Shown here: positions 6,471-14,276 of the stretch, one piece after another
How positions within the stretch are numbered: position 1 is the first letter of the stretch
Layout of the letters: each line of letters begins with the position of its first letter
Position numbers and translations under genes: made by a program
Assembly: GCA_025964635.1 (NCBI GenBank)
Contig: JAOPYP010000160.1
Location: 1 to 22,676, forward strand
Direction of reading: 5' to 3'
Source: Actinomycetes bacterium
GTDB taxonomy: Bacteria > Actinomycetota > Actinomycetes > Streptosporangiales > Streptosporangiaceae
DNA: 22,676 nucleotides
Notes under the pieces: generated by a model
Databases searched by the model: none
The model's input: only the letters and a program-made list of their open reading frames with translations
Told to the model about the DNA's origin: nothing

Positions 6471-7772
6471 CTACTTGACGGCGGCGATGGCGGCGGGGCT
6501 GAAGGTGGTGATGGCCGTGCCGTCGGCCTTGACGATTTCGAATCCGCCGGGAGAGTTGTGGTAGCGGTCGAAGACGATGGGCCCGACCGCGCCGAGATAC
6601 TGGACCTTCTTCCCGGCCTGGATCGCCCGCTTGCCCGCGGCGAAGGTAGTCACCTTCACGGCGCCCGGGGACGCCGCGGTGACCTTGACGATGTAGGGGT
6701 TATAGACGGCCGGGGTGGTGCTCTTGGCCTCCTCCATGGCCAGGGCCATGATGTTCACGCTGTCCCAGTCGGACATGGCATAGGGATCGGCGTACCACTG
6801 CGAGGCAGGCGCAGCCACCTGGGACTTGTCGGCCTTGAGCGCGGTCAGCCAGGACTGGTAGGCGGGGCCGCTGGTCGGCGCGTACGGCTGGGCGGCGGTG
6901 TAGTAGGTCGCCATATTGGCGGCGCCGATCGCCCCGGAAACGGCCTTCAGCCACGGCGGCTGGATGGTGCCGCCGGTGCCGATGAAGGGCACCAGATGCC
7001 CGAGCTGCTTAAGTTCGGCGAAGAAGGTCGCGCTGGTCTGCGGGTCTGCCTCAGTGAAGATCACATCAGGCTTGGCCGCGGCCACCTGCTGGACCTCGGT
7101 GCGGTAAGACGGCTGGTCAAGGGAAAGCTGCTCGTTGGCCACGATGGTGCCGCCGAGCTTGCGGAAGGCTTTCATGGCGGTGGCCCGGGCGCCCTGTGAG
7201 CTGATGTCCGTGCCGAACACGAAGGCCGCCCTGTTCAGGCCGCGCTTATGTGCGTACAGGGCCATCGCGTAGCCGTTGGCGTCGTCGGGCGCGGTGATCC
7301 GGTAGAAATACTTGTCGGTGGTCTTGTCGAAGATCAACTGGCCGGTGTCGGCGAACATCGGCATGCTGGCCCGGTTGAACAGGGGCACCGTGGCGCTCGC
7401 TTCGTCAGAGCTGGGGCCGATGACGCCGACCAGGCCAGAGGTGGTGGCGAGCAGCTTCTCCGCGGCCGGGATGGCATCGGCGGGGTCGCCGCGGCTGTCG
7501 GCGGCAGTGCAGACGAGCTTTGCGTGGTGGAGGATCCCGCCGGCCTGCTCGATGGCCTTGGCCGCTGGGGTGCATCCCGCCATTTCCTCCGGGCCGAAGC
7601 TCGCGTCCGCGCCGGAGAAGGGGTTGAACACGGCAATCGTCAGGGCGCCCGTGCCGCCACCCGACGAGCCGGATGAACCCGATGAGCCCGCCGAGGCGCA
7701 GGCGGCCAGCAGGGCCGTCGCGCCGCAGGACACCAGGAGCAGGAGGCGGCGCGGTCCGCGTCGGTTCTTCAT
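6471..7772 (-). CDS. ABC transporter substrate-binding lipoprotein, Leu/Ile/Val-binding (LivK-like) family
   Basis: A 433-residue lipoprotein. The signal peptide has basic MKNRRGPRR, a hydrophobic core and the lipobox L-A-A-C with Cys25 as the lipidation site. A Gly/Ser linker follows, then a type I periplasmic-binding fold (LTIAVFNPFSGADASFGPE, AGGILHHAKLVCTAADSRGD, GVIGPSSDEAS). It would capture the substrate outside the membrane and hand it to the LivHM channel. I choose ATG 7772 because the signal peptide begins there and GGAGA lies 6 bases upstream; the open frame extends 33 codons further but into the livF end. It lies 16 bp after livF. Family members bind amino acids, amides, urea or aromatic acids, so the ligand is not set by family. 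Confidence 0.93.
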   Translation of the reverse strand: MKNRRGPRRLLLLVSCGATALLAACASAGSSGSSGSSGGGTGALTIAVFNPFSGADASFGPEEMAGCTPAAKAIEQAGGILHHAKLVCTAADSRGDPADAIPAAEKLLATTSGLVGVIGPSSDEASATVPLFNRASMPMFADTGQLIFDKTTDKYFYRITAPDDANGYAMALYAHKRGLNRAAFVFGTDISSQGARATAMKAFRKLGGTIVANEQLSLDQPSYRTEVQQVAAAKPDVIFTEADPQTSATFFAELKQLGHLVPFIGTGGTIQPPWLKAVSGAIGAANMATYYTAAQPYAPTSGPAYQSWLTALKADKSQVAAPASQWYADPYAMSDWDSVNIMALAMEEAKSTTPAVYNPYIVKVTAASPGAVKVTTFAAGKRAIQAGKKVQYLGAVGPIVFDRYHNSPGGFEIVKADGTAITTFSPAAIAAVK

Positions 7773-7788
7773 CTTTTCTCCGATCGGA

Positions 7789-8592
7789 TCATTCCGGCTG
7801 GGCCCGGGTTGCTGCGGCAGGCTTGGCCGGGCTCGTGCCACCGGCGGCGGCACGACCCAGGAAAAGCTCACCGATATCGTGCCGCTGCGCCAGCTCCTGA
7901 GCGGGGCAGTCGAGGTGGCGCCGCCCGTTGACCAGCAGCACGCCCCAGGTGGATGCCTCGAGTGCGGCGATTGCCTTCTGTTCCACCAGCAAAACAGCGG
8001 TGCCGTGCTCGCTCAGCCGCCTGACATGCTCGCCCAGGAAGGTCGTGGATAGCTCAGGGGACAACCCCGCGGTGGGCTCGTCGAGCAGCAGCACGGACGG
8101 CCGGTTCATCAGTGCCCGCGCGATCCCGGTCATCTTGCGCTCGCCACCGCTGAGTTTCTCGGCCTTCCTGCCGCGCAGCTTCTTCAGCGCGGGGAGCAGG
8201 TCGAGGACGGTGGCGATCTGCTCGGCGACGGCACGGCGGTCGAGCAGGTAGCCGCCCATTTCCAGGTTTTCCGTGACGGTCAGGGTGTCGAACACGTCGG
8301 ACTCCTGGGGAACGAATCCCAGGCCGAGCCGGGCCAATCGGTCGGCCCTGCGGTTCGTGATCTCCTGGCCGCCCAGCCGGACCGATCCGCCACTGGCTGG
8401 AAGAACGCCCGCGACCGCCTTGAGCAGCGTGCTCTTGCCCGCCCCGTTGGGTCCGACAATCGTGACGATCTCACCCGGGCCGACCTGGCAGCTGACCTGG
8501 TCGATGATCGGCGGCCCGCCGTATCCGGCGGTCAGCGCGTCGATGACCAGCAGTGGATCGGGGCGCGCGGCGTCATCCGACGATGTAGGCAT
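7789..8592 (-). CDS. livF: Branched-chain-type ABC transporter ATPase (LivF family)
   Basis: 267 residues. Walker A GPNGAGKST (residues 47-55), Q-loop near 96, ABC signature LSGGE (147-151), Walker B VLLLDEP (167-173) and H-loop region LLVEQ. The short lid and the ending GELFLG are typical of LivF; the C-terminal 20 residues (AAAGGTSPAKPAAATRAQPE) are a low-complexity tail. With LivG it forms the cytoplasmic ATPase pair driving LivHM. The ATG at 8592 lies 20 bases inside the end of livG, suggesting translational coupling. Confidence 0.93.
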   Translation of the reverse strand: MPTSSDDAARPDPLLVIDALTAGYGGPPIIDQVSCQVGPGEIVTIVGPNGAGKSTLLKAVAGVLPASGGSVRLGGQEITNRRADRLARLGLGFVPQESDVFDTLTVTENLEMGGYLLDRRAVAEQIATVLDLLPALKKLRGRKAEKLSGGERKMTGIARALMNRPSVLLLDEPTAGLSPELSTTFLGEHVRRLSEHGTAVLLVEQKAIAALEASTWGVLLVNGRRHLDCPAQELAQRHDIGELFLGRAAAGGTSPAKPAAATRAQPE

Positions 8593-9370
8593 TGACCACC
8601 TCGCTGCGGGCTAGGACGTCGGACAGCTCTCCCTCGGCGATGACCCTGCCGTTCGCCATGACGACCACCGTGTCGCTGAGCCGTTCCAGCGCGGCCAGCT
8701 CGTGCTCGACGATCAGCATGCTGAGGCCGTCCTCACGGTTCAGGTCCATGAGGTAGGACTCGATGGTCCGGGCCAGCGACGGGTTGATCCCGGCCAGCGG
8801 CTCGTCGAGGACCAGCAGCTGAGGGTCCGCCATGAGCGCCCGCATGATCTCGACGATGCGCTTCTGCCCGCCGCTGAGGCTGCCCGCGTAGTCGTTGCCT
8901 TTGGCCGTCATGCCGAACCGCTGCAGCAGGCCGCGTGCCCGGTCCAGCACGCGGGCCTCCTCCTGGCGCCACGAGCGTTTGCCCAGCAGCAGGACACGGA
9001 ATCGCTCCCCAGCGTGGCCCTGGGCCGCGGCCATCAGGTTTTCCAGCACGGTCAGCCGGGCGAACTCGCTGGACAGCTGGAACGTCCTGGTCAGGCCGGC
9101 CCTGGCCCGGCGGTAGACGGGCTGGTGGGTAATGTCCTGGCCGAGGAAGCAGACCCGCCCGGCGTCGGCCCGCTGCGCGCCGCCGATGAGGGCGACCAGC
9201 GTCGACTTGCCCGCCCCGTTGGGGCCGATCAGGCCGGTGATCGAGCCGTTGGCCACCGCGCATGAGGCAGCGTTCACCACCGGCGCGCCACCGAAGCTCT
9301 TGACCATGCCAGTGACCTCGAGGAGCGCGGGCGGCCCGGCGGGTCCGGGCGGTGGCGCGGGCGCGGTCAT
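8573..9370 (-). CDS. livG: Branched-chain-type ABC transporter ATPase (LivG family)
   Basis: 265 residues from ATG 9370. Walker A GPNGAGKST (49-57), the LivG-typical ARAGLTRTFQ segment (90-98), signature LSGGQ (165-169), Walker B LLVLDEP (185-191) and the closing 'VIAEGELSDVLARSEVVNAYIVG' region that LivG proteins share (shown here in part: VVNAYIVG). The open frame starts 70 codons further upstream in livM, but that part has no domain; the chosen ATG has GGAG just ahead and overlaps the livM stop as ATGA. It works with LivF as the heterodimeric ATPase. Confidence 0.93.
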   Translation of the reverse strand: MTAPAPPPGPAGPPALLEVTGMVKSFGGAPVVNAASCAVANGSITGLIGPNGAGKSTLVALIGGAQRADAGRVCFLGQDITHQPVYRRARAGLTRTFQLSSEFARLTVLENLMAAAQGHAGERFRVLLLGKRSWRQEEARVLDRARGLLQRFGMTAKGNDYAGSLSGGQKRIVEIMRALMADPQLLVLDEPLAGINPSLARTIESYLMDLNREDGLSMLIVEHELAALERLSDTVVVMANGRVIAEGELSDVLARSEVVNAYIVG

Positions 9371-10446
9371 AGCCCGCTCCCCGCCCCACCGACGGCCGTG
9401 CTGGTACCCGCACCTGATCCCTGGCTGGCGCCCGGTCTGCCCGCTTCCACGCCAGCCTGGCCTGGCCCGGCTACCGTGGTTCCCGGCCCGCCCAGCGCCA
9501 TGGTGCGGCGCCGCTCCGGGAACAGGCCTCGGGGCCGGAACCACATGAACAGCAGGGCGAGCCCGCCGATCACCACCCACTGCAGTGCGTCGACGAGGTA
9601 GGGGCTCCCGAACGTTGGTATGTACCTGGTGATCTCGTTGAAGAGCACCGGGACGAGCAGCGCGCCCGCCATCACGCCGAAGTCGTTGCCGGTGCCGCCG
9701 ACGATGATCGCGGTGAAGACGACCAGGCTTTCGACATACATCCAGCCGCCGGGCGACCAGGCCGTGATGAACTCGACCAGCAGGGCGCCGCTGATGCCCG
9801 CGATCACGCCGCCGACCACGAAGACGAACAGCCTGAGGCCGACGATGTTCTTGCCCAGCGCCGCCGCGGCGAAGTCGCAGTCCCGGGTCGCGCGGAGCGC
9901 CCGCCCGAGCGGCGAGCCGGTGATCCGGCGCACCACCAGGAAGTAGACGGCCGCGCAGACGGCCGCGGTGAGGGCCACGTAGAACCAGGCGTAACCGATG
10001 CTGGACGCGAACCGGGAGGATAGCGGCTGGGGAATGAGAGCCAGGCCCGCTGGCCCGTTGAGGAAGCGGGGGAAGTTCTCCACCAGCAGGGTGGCCGTCA
10101 CCGTGATCACCAGCAGCACCACCGCCTGGTAGTCACCCCTCAGCCGGCGCAGCACGACCAGGCCGACCAGCGCGGCCAGGGCCCCGGCGACCAGGCCGCC
10201 TGCCAGCACCGGCAGCGGGAACGGGAGCCGGGCGCCGATGATGTAGCTCTGGAACCCGCCGTTGCCACTGGATGGGCCGAGCGTGAGCACCGCCGCGGTG
10301 TAGGCGCCCGCCGACTGGAACAAGATCCAGGCCAGGTTGGGGATGCCGGCGATCCCCCACTGGAGGTTGAGCGACCAGACCGCCAGGATGTCCACGCCGA
10401 CGTAGACCAGCAGCGTGGTCAGGTAGAAGACGGCCGCGGCGCTCAT
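9367..10446 (-). CDS. livM: Branched-chain-type ABC transporter permease (LivM family)
   Basis: 359 residues with eight or more hydrophobic helices. The coupling-helix segment GSPLGRALRATRD and the end motif RPRGLFPERR are typical of LivM. After that motif a tail of roughly 40-45 residues rich in Gly, Ala, Thr and Ser follows, longer than usual for the family. The ATG at 10446 overlaps the livH stop (ATGA); the open frame continues far upstream into livH but out of the livH frame, so that part is spurious. Forms the membrane channel with LivH. Confidence 0.92.
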   Translation of the reverse strand: MSAAAVFYLTTLLVYVGVDILAVWSLNLQWGIAGIPNLAWILFQSAGAYTAAVLTLGPSSGNGGFQSYIIGARLPFPLPVLAGGLVAGALAALVGLVVLRRLRGDYQAVVLLVITVTATLLVENFPRFLNGPAGLALIPQPLSSRFASSIGYAWFYVALTAAVCAAVYFLVVRRITGSPLGRALRATRDCDFAAAALGKNIVGLRLFVFVVGGVIAGISGALLVEFITAWSPGGWMYVESLVVFTAIIVGGTGNDFGVMAGALLVPVLFNEITRYIPTFGSPYLVDALQWVVIGGLALLFMWFRPRGLFPERRRTMALGGPGTTVAGPGQAGVEAGRPGASQGSGAGTSTAVGGAGSGL

Positions 10447-11327
10447 GCGGCCACCGCCCGGCTGGTGGCGTCGCCGAACAGGCCCTGGGGGCGGACCAGC
10501 AGTACGAGGACGAGCAGAGCGAACGCGAACCCTTCCTTCAGGCCCGGCGCGATGATGCCGGCTGCGATCTCGGTGACCAGGCCGAGCACCAGCGCGCCGA
10601 GCATCGCCCCGTAGGGCTTCCCGACGCCGCCCAGCATGGCTGCCGCGACGACCAGCACCAGGAAGTCGTTGCCGGTCGTGGACTGGAACGCGGTGGTGTT
10701 CGCCACCAGGACGACACCCGCGACGCCGCACAGGAACCCGGACAGCAGCCACGCCATGCCGACCACCCGGGTGGTGTTGATGCCGCAGCCCAGCGCCAGC
10801 GACGGGTTGGTCGAGGTGGCGCGCATGGCCTTGCCCAGCCGGGTCCGGGTGAGCAGGAGGTGCAGCGCCAGCATGGCGGCGACGGCGAGCGCGATGATCA
10901 GCAACTGATTGACGGTCAGCGCCAGCGACCCGGCGCGCAACGTGCGGGACTGGCCGATCTGGTAGGTGAAGAACGACGGGCCGAAGCCCGCGAGCAGCAG
11001 GTTCTGGACGATCACGGCCACCGATAGGGAAACGATCACCATGCCGAACAGCGAGGTTTTCCGGCGCCGGAACGGCGTGTACACGAACCGGTTGAGGGCC
11101 AGCGAGACGACCGCGCCGAAAGCGCCCCCGATGAGCAGCATCAGCCACAGGTCCGCCCCGGCCCGGTTCGCCAGATAGGCGGCGAAGGCGGCGGCGGTCA
11201 TGGTGTCGCCGTAGGCGAGGTTCAGCAGGTTGGAGATGCCGAACTGCAGGGTGAACCCGACCGCCGCCAGGGCCAGGATCGAGGCGGTCACCAGGCCGAA
11301 GCCCACCGACGCGATCAATGTGCTCAC
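10443..11327 (-). CDS. livH: Branched-chain-type ABC transporter permease (LivH family)
   Basis: 294 residues from GTG 11327, which has AGGAGG 4-5 bases upstream (11332-11337). The open frame extends to 11609, but its extra 94 codons are promoter DNA without a domain. About eight membrane helices are visible, with the LivH-type early motif FGISNLLNLAYGD, the coupling motif RTRLGKAMRATSTNP and the end RPQGLFG. First gene of the minus operon, so it directly follows the divergent control region. Confidence 0.92.
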   Translation of the reverse strand: MSTLIASVGFGLVTASILALAAVGFTLQFGISNLLNLAYGDTMTAAAFAAYLANRAGADLWLMLLIGGAFGAVVSLALNRFVYTPFRRRKTSLFGMVIVSLSVAVIVQNLLLAGFGPSFFTYQIGQSRTLRAGSLALTVNQLLIIALAVAAMLALHLLLTRTRLGKAMRATSTNPSLALGCGINTTRVVGMAWLLSGFLCGVAGVVLVANTTAFQSTTGNDFLVLVVAAAMLGGVGKPYGAMLGALVLGLVTEIAAGIIAPGLKEGFAFALLVLVLLVRPQGLFGDATSRAVAA

Positions 11328-11657
11328 TGTGCCTCCTGACAGCGTGCTCACGGCAGACGGGCGGACAGCCGGCGGCCGGCCGCCCGGTGCGCCCAGCCGT
11401 GGGCGCAGCCGCGGCGCTGGAACGGTGCCGCCGGCCGGCTGCGCTGCTGGGGAGTATCCGCTTGGCCTGAAGTAAATGTCAACGTAGTCGAAGACTTTCC
11501 GGCCAGAGTTAACACGATTGATGCATATTGTCCCAGCTCGGCTACCGTCTCTTGAAAAGAGATCGCGTACTCTTGAAAAATGTTCCAGCTTGCTTGTAGC
11601 CTTCGTCAACGTCGGCGGCCCAGCCGATCAGTGCCGAGCCGGCCGGAGAGGTGATCT
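11328..11657. promoter_or_regulatory. Divergent control region between the two operons
   Basis: This 330-bp gap lies between the livH and first-cupin starts and must hold both promoters. The half near livH (11340-11460) is extremely GC-rich with many GCCGGC-type self-complementary stretches, giving a structured 5' leader to the minus transcript. The half from 11470 to 11600 is much richer in A and T, as expected for promoters. I cannot assign -35/-10 pairs with confidence; the repeated TTGAAA (11552, 11573) could be -35 boxes for the plus operon. No riboswitch recognised. Confidence 0.7.
11548..11579. promoter_or_regulatory. Candidate operator: CTCTTGAAAA repeats 21 bp apart
   Basis: CTCTTGAAAA occurs at 11549-11558 and 11570-11579, offset by 21 bp (two helical turns). 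The first copy lies in a perfect dyad TCTCTT-GAA-AAGAGA (11548-11562). Placement about 80-110 bp ahead of the plus operon and in the AT-rich part of the divergent gap makes it a good candidate binding site for the XRE-cupin regulator encoded in the same operon; that link is inference. Confidence 0.5.
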
Positions 11658-12062
11658 GTGCAGCAGGCCTTGGGAACGCGGGTGATCACCCGTCAGGACT
11701 GGGGACCCGATCTCGCCATCGTGTGCGGGACGGGGAGCTGCACGCCGGTCATCTGGCCCGGCGTCGGCGCACGGCATCGGTCCATGCACCTGCTGGTGCT
11801 CGGCCCGGCGAGCAGGACGATCCGGCTGCGGCACCCGTCAGAAGCGGCGTACTACGTGGTTGAAGGCGAGGCGCGGGTGGAGGATCTCGACGAGGGAACC
11901 ACCCAGGCGCTGGTGCCGGGTTCGATGTTCCATGTCGGTGCCGGCACCGGGTACGTGATCGTCGCCGTCGGCGACGGCGCCACGATCCTGGGCGGCCCGT
12001 GCCCTCCCGACCCCGCCCTCTACGCGCCGCGCCCGGCCGATGCGGCGCCGGCGGCCCCGTAA
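11658..12062 (+). CDS. Cupin-domain protein with reduced metal site
   Basis: A 134-residue single cupin domain. The region IRLRHPSEAAYYVVEGEARV (55-74) occupies the place of cupin motif 1 but keeps only one of its histidines (H59); PGSMFHVGAGTGYVI (87-101) is motif 2 with H92 displaced. It ends GGPCPPDPALY, nearly the same closing motif as the next gene, so the two are paralogues. A reduced site suggests ligand binding or a partner role rather than catalysis. The GTG at 11658 has GGAGAGG 8-10 bases upstream. First gene of the plus operon; its stop is 2 bp before the next start. Confidence 0.8.
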   Translation: MQQALGTRVITRQDWGPDLAIVCGTGSCTPVIWPGVGARHRSMHLLVLGPASRTIRLRHPSEAAYYVVEGEARVEDLDEGTTQALVPGSMFHVGAGTGYVIVAVGDGATILGGPCPPDPALYAPRPADAAPAAP

Positions 12063-12064
12063 CG

Positions 12065-12460
12065 ATGGCCGTCCACGTCTACCATCGCGACTCGCCCGGC
12101 CTCCTCGTGCCGCTGATCTCCGCCGATGCCCGCTTCATCATCTGGCTGGGCACCGGCGCCCGCACGGCGAACATGAACTACGTCGTGATGCAGCCGGGGG
12201 AATCTAACGTTCCGCACGTGCACGAGGAGTCGGAGGACACCATCTTTATCCTGCACGGTCACGGCAGCGTCCGGGACTTCAGCGGAGGAACCCGGCTGGA
12301 GTTCGGTCCCGGTGATGTCGTGCATATCGATCCGGGCATCCGGCACGCCGTCTTCGCGGACGCCTCGGAGGTCGTGGTCAGCGTCGGCGGCCCGTGCCCC
12401 GCGGATCTCGGCCTGCTGCGGTTCCTCGGCCTGGACGTGGAGGCGATGCTCAATGCCTGA
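12065..12460 (+). CDS. Cupin-domain protein with intact metal site
   Basis: 131 residues from ATG 12065 (MAVHVYHRD). Cupin motif 1 has its ligands: G45-x5-H51-x-H53-x3-E57, then HGHG; motif 2 is GDVVHIDPGIRH with H94. A divalent metal is therefore expected, and small metal cupins include isomerases, dioxygenases and lyases. The ending GGPCPADLGLL matches the preceding cupin. A longer frame starts at 11999 but would overlap the first cupin. It lies in the same frame as the nitrilase gene, separated by the TGA at 12458. Substrate unknown; a step in the pathway with its paralogue is plausible. Confidence 0.85.
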   Translation: MAVHVYHRDSPGLLVPLISADARFIIWLGTGARTANMNYVVMQPGESNVPHVHEESEDTIFILHGHGSVRDFSGGTRLEFGPGDVVHIDPGIRHAVFADASEVVVSVGGPCPADLGLLRFLGLDVEAMLNA

Positions 12461-12496
12461 GGGAGGTGGCGGGCCGATGCTGCGGGCCGCACCGCC

Positions 12497-13345
12497 GTGG
12501 TAGCGGTCGGCCTGGTCCAGCTGGCCCCGGTGCCCGGCGAGCCGGCGGATAACCTGGCCCGGGCCTATGCGGCCGCGGCCGCGGCGTTCGGCGAGGGAGC
12601 CGACCTGGTCGTCCTGCCCGAGCTGGCCATCCCCGGGTACGTGACCGACCCCCCTCGGGCCCGGCGCCTCGCTGAGCCGGCTGCCGGGCCGACGGCGCAG
12701 GCATTCCAGCAGCTCGCCCGGGCCTACCGGGGCACGGTAGCCGTCGGCATCGCGGAGCGAGCCGGCGACGGCAGGCCTTATAACAGCGTCATTGTCGTCG
12801 ACGGCTCGGGGCTGGTGTCGGTATACCGGAAACTGCACCTTTTCGATCAGGAGAAGCACGCCTACGCTCCCGGTGACGCCGGGCTGCCGGTCCTCCCCCT
12901 GCGCTGGGGGACCATGGGCGTCTGCATCTGCTACGACGTGCGGTTCGTCGAGGTACTCCGGCTGCTGTCGCTGCGCGGGGCCCAGCTGGTGGTGGCCCCG
13001 GCCGCCTGGGTGAGCGGGTTCGACAGCGTCAGCCATGATGAGCACGGCATGTCGCCGCAGGCGCAGTCGGTGCTGCTGCAGGCCAACCTGGATCAGGTGG
13101 CTGTCGCGGCCGTTTCACAGGCAGGCACCGGGCCGGGGCTGACTTTCCTCGGTGGCTCGGTCCTGGCCGACGGCTATGGGTCGCTGCTGGCCGGGCCGCT
13201 GTCGGTGACGGGGCCCGAGACCAGGATCGCCGAGCTTGACCTGGCCGGCGTCGAACGCGCCCAGCGGCGCTCGGAGCTCATCACGCCCCGGCTGGACCGC
13301 CGCGACGATGTCTATGCCCTGGCCTACGGCGGTGCCAGGTGGTAG
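12497..13345 (+). CDS. Nitrilase-superfamily C-N hydrolase (amidohydrolase/carbamoylase)
   Basis: 282 residues with the full Glu-Lys-Cys triad: E42 in VVLPELAIPGY, K112 in YRKLHLF, C145 in GVCICYDVRF. The first strand VAVGLVQLAPVPG and the late FLGGSVLADGYG are also family marks. It would hydrolyse a non-peptide amide, carbamoyl or nitrile bond in the cytoplasm, releasing ammonia or CO2 plus ammonia. GTG 12497 is the only start after the in-frame TGA at 12458. Its ribosome site is odd: GGGAGGTGG is 28 bases upstream and a mini-frame (ATG 12477, MLRAAPPW, stop 12501-12503) overlaps the start, so coupling may control it. CICYDVRF resembles amidases and carbamoylases more than true nitrilases. 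Confidence 0.88.
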   Translation: MVAVGLVQLAPVPGEPADNLARAYAAAAAAFGEGADLVVLPELAIPGYVTDPPRARRLAEPAAGPTAQAFQQLARAYRGTVAVGIAERAGDGRPYNSVIVVDGSGLVSVYRKLHLFDQEKHAYAPGDAGLPVLPLRWGTMGVCICYDVRFVEVLRLLSLRGAQLVVAPAAWVSGFDSVSHDEHGMSPQAQSVLLQANLDQVAVAAVSQAGTGPGLTFLGGSVLADGYGSLLAGPLSVTGPETRIAELDLAGVERAQRRSELITPRLDRRDDVYALAYGGARW

Positions 13346-13421
13346 CCGGAACGCACGGCGATGAGCCGGGGGGCCCGCACCCTGTTACCCGTGAGGCGCC
13401 GGTCAACGGTGAGGAACGGCC

Positions 13422-14276
13422 GTGAAGCCCGCTCCGTTCGACTACATCCCCGCCGCTTCGGTCGCCGAGGCCGTGGCCGCCCTGGCGGAACTCGGCGACG
13501 GCAGCAAAGTCCTGGCCGGCGGGCAGAGCCTGCTGCCCATGATGAACTTCCGGCTGGCCCGGCCGGACGCCCTGGTCGACATCGGCGGCCTGGGCGAACT
13601 GCGCGGTGTCCAGGCCCGGGAGCGGTTCATCGAGGTGGGTGCGCTGACCAGGCACCTCGACCTGGAACGCACCGGGGTGCCCGGGCCGCTGGGGTCGCTG
13701 CTGCGCTCGGCCGGGGCTCAGGTCGGGCATCTGCCGATCCGGACCCGGGGGACGTTCGGCGGCAGCGTGGCGCATGCTGACCCAGCCTCGGAATGGTGTG
13801 TCCTGGCCGCGCTCCTCGACGCCACGATGACGGTCACGAGCCTGGCCGGGACCCGGACCGTTGCCGCCGCGGACTTTTTCACGACGATCTTCACCACCGC
13901 GCTGGAACCCGACGAGCTGCTCACCGCGGTGACGCTGCCCCGGCTGGACGAGTCCTACCGGGTAGCGGTCGTGGAGTTCGCGCGCCGCGCGGGCGATTTC
14001 GCCATCGTGGCGGTGATGGTGGCCTGCAGCGTGCGCAACGGCGTGATCGGTGATGCCCGGGTGTGCCTGGGAGGGGTCGCCGACCGGCCGGTGCGCAGCC
14101 TGGCGGCCGAATCGCTGCTGGCGGGCCAGCCGGCCGGGGCCGCGGCTTTCCGCGCGGCGGCTGATGCGGCCGCTGCGGCGGTGTCCCCGCCCGCCGACAT
14201 CCACGGATCCGCGGGTTACCGCCGTGACCTGGTCAGCGTCCTGCTCCGGCGGGCGCTGGAGCGGATGGCGCCATGA
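13422..14276 (+). CDS. FAD-binding medium subunit of a molybdenum hydroxylase (CoxM/XdhB type)
   Basis: 284 residues, standard size. The two FAD-binding signatures are present: LAGGQSLLPMMNFR (31-44) and TRGTFGGSVAHADPASEW (108-125). The later CO-dehydrogenase-type FAD C-terminal domain includes VCLGGVADRPVRS. It passes electrons from the [2Fe-2S] subunit to its acceptor in the xanthine oxidase family. The GTG at 13422 has GAGGAA 6-7 bases upstream, and its stop overlaps the start of the first large subunit (ATGA). It is the only FAD subunit for two large subunits. Confidence 0.93.
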   Translation: MKPAPFDYIPAASVAEAVAALAELGDGSKVLAGGQSLLPMMNFRLARPDALVDIGGLGELRGVQARERFIEVGALTRHLDLERTGVPGPLGSLLRSAGAQVGHLPIRTRGTFGGSVAHADPASEWCVLAALLDATMTVTSLAGTRTVAAADFFTTIFTTALEPDELLTAVTLPRLDESYRVAVVEFARRAGDFAIVAVMVACSVRNGVIGDARVCLGGVADRPVRSLAAESLLAGQPAGAAAFRAAADAAAAAVSPPADIHGSAGYRRDLVSVLLRRALERMAP

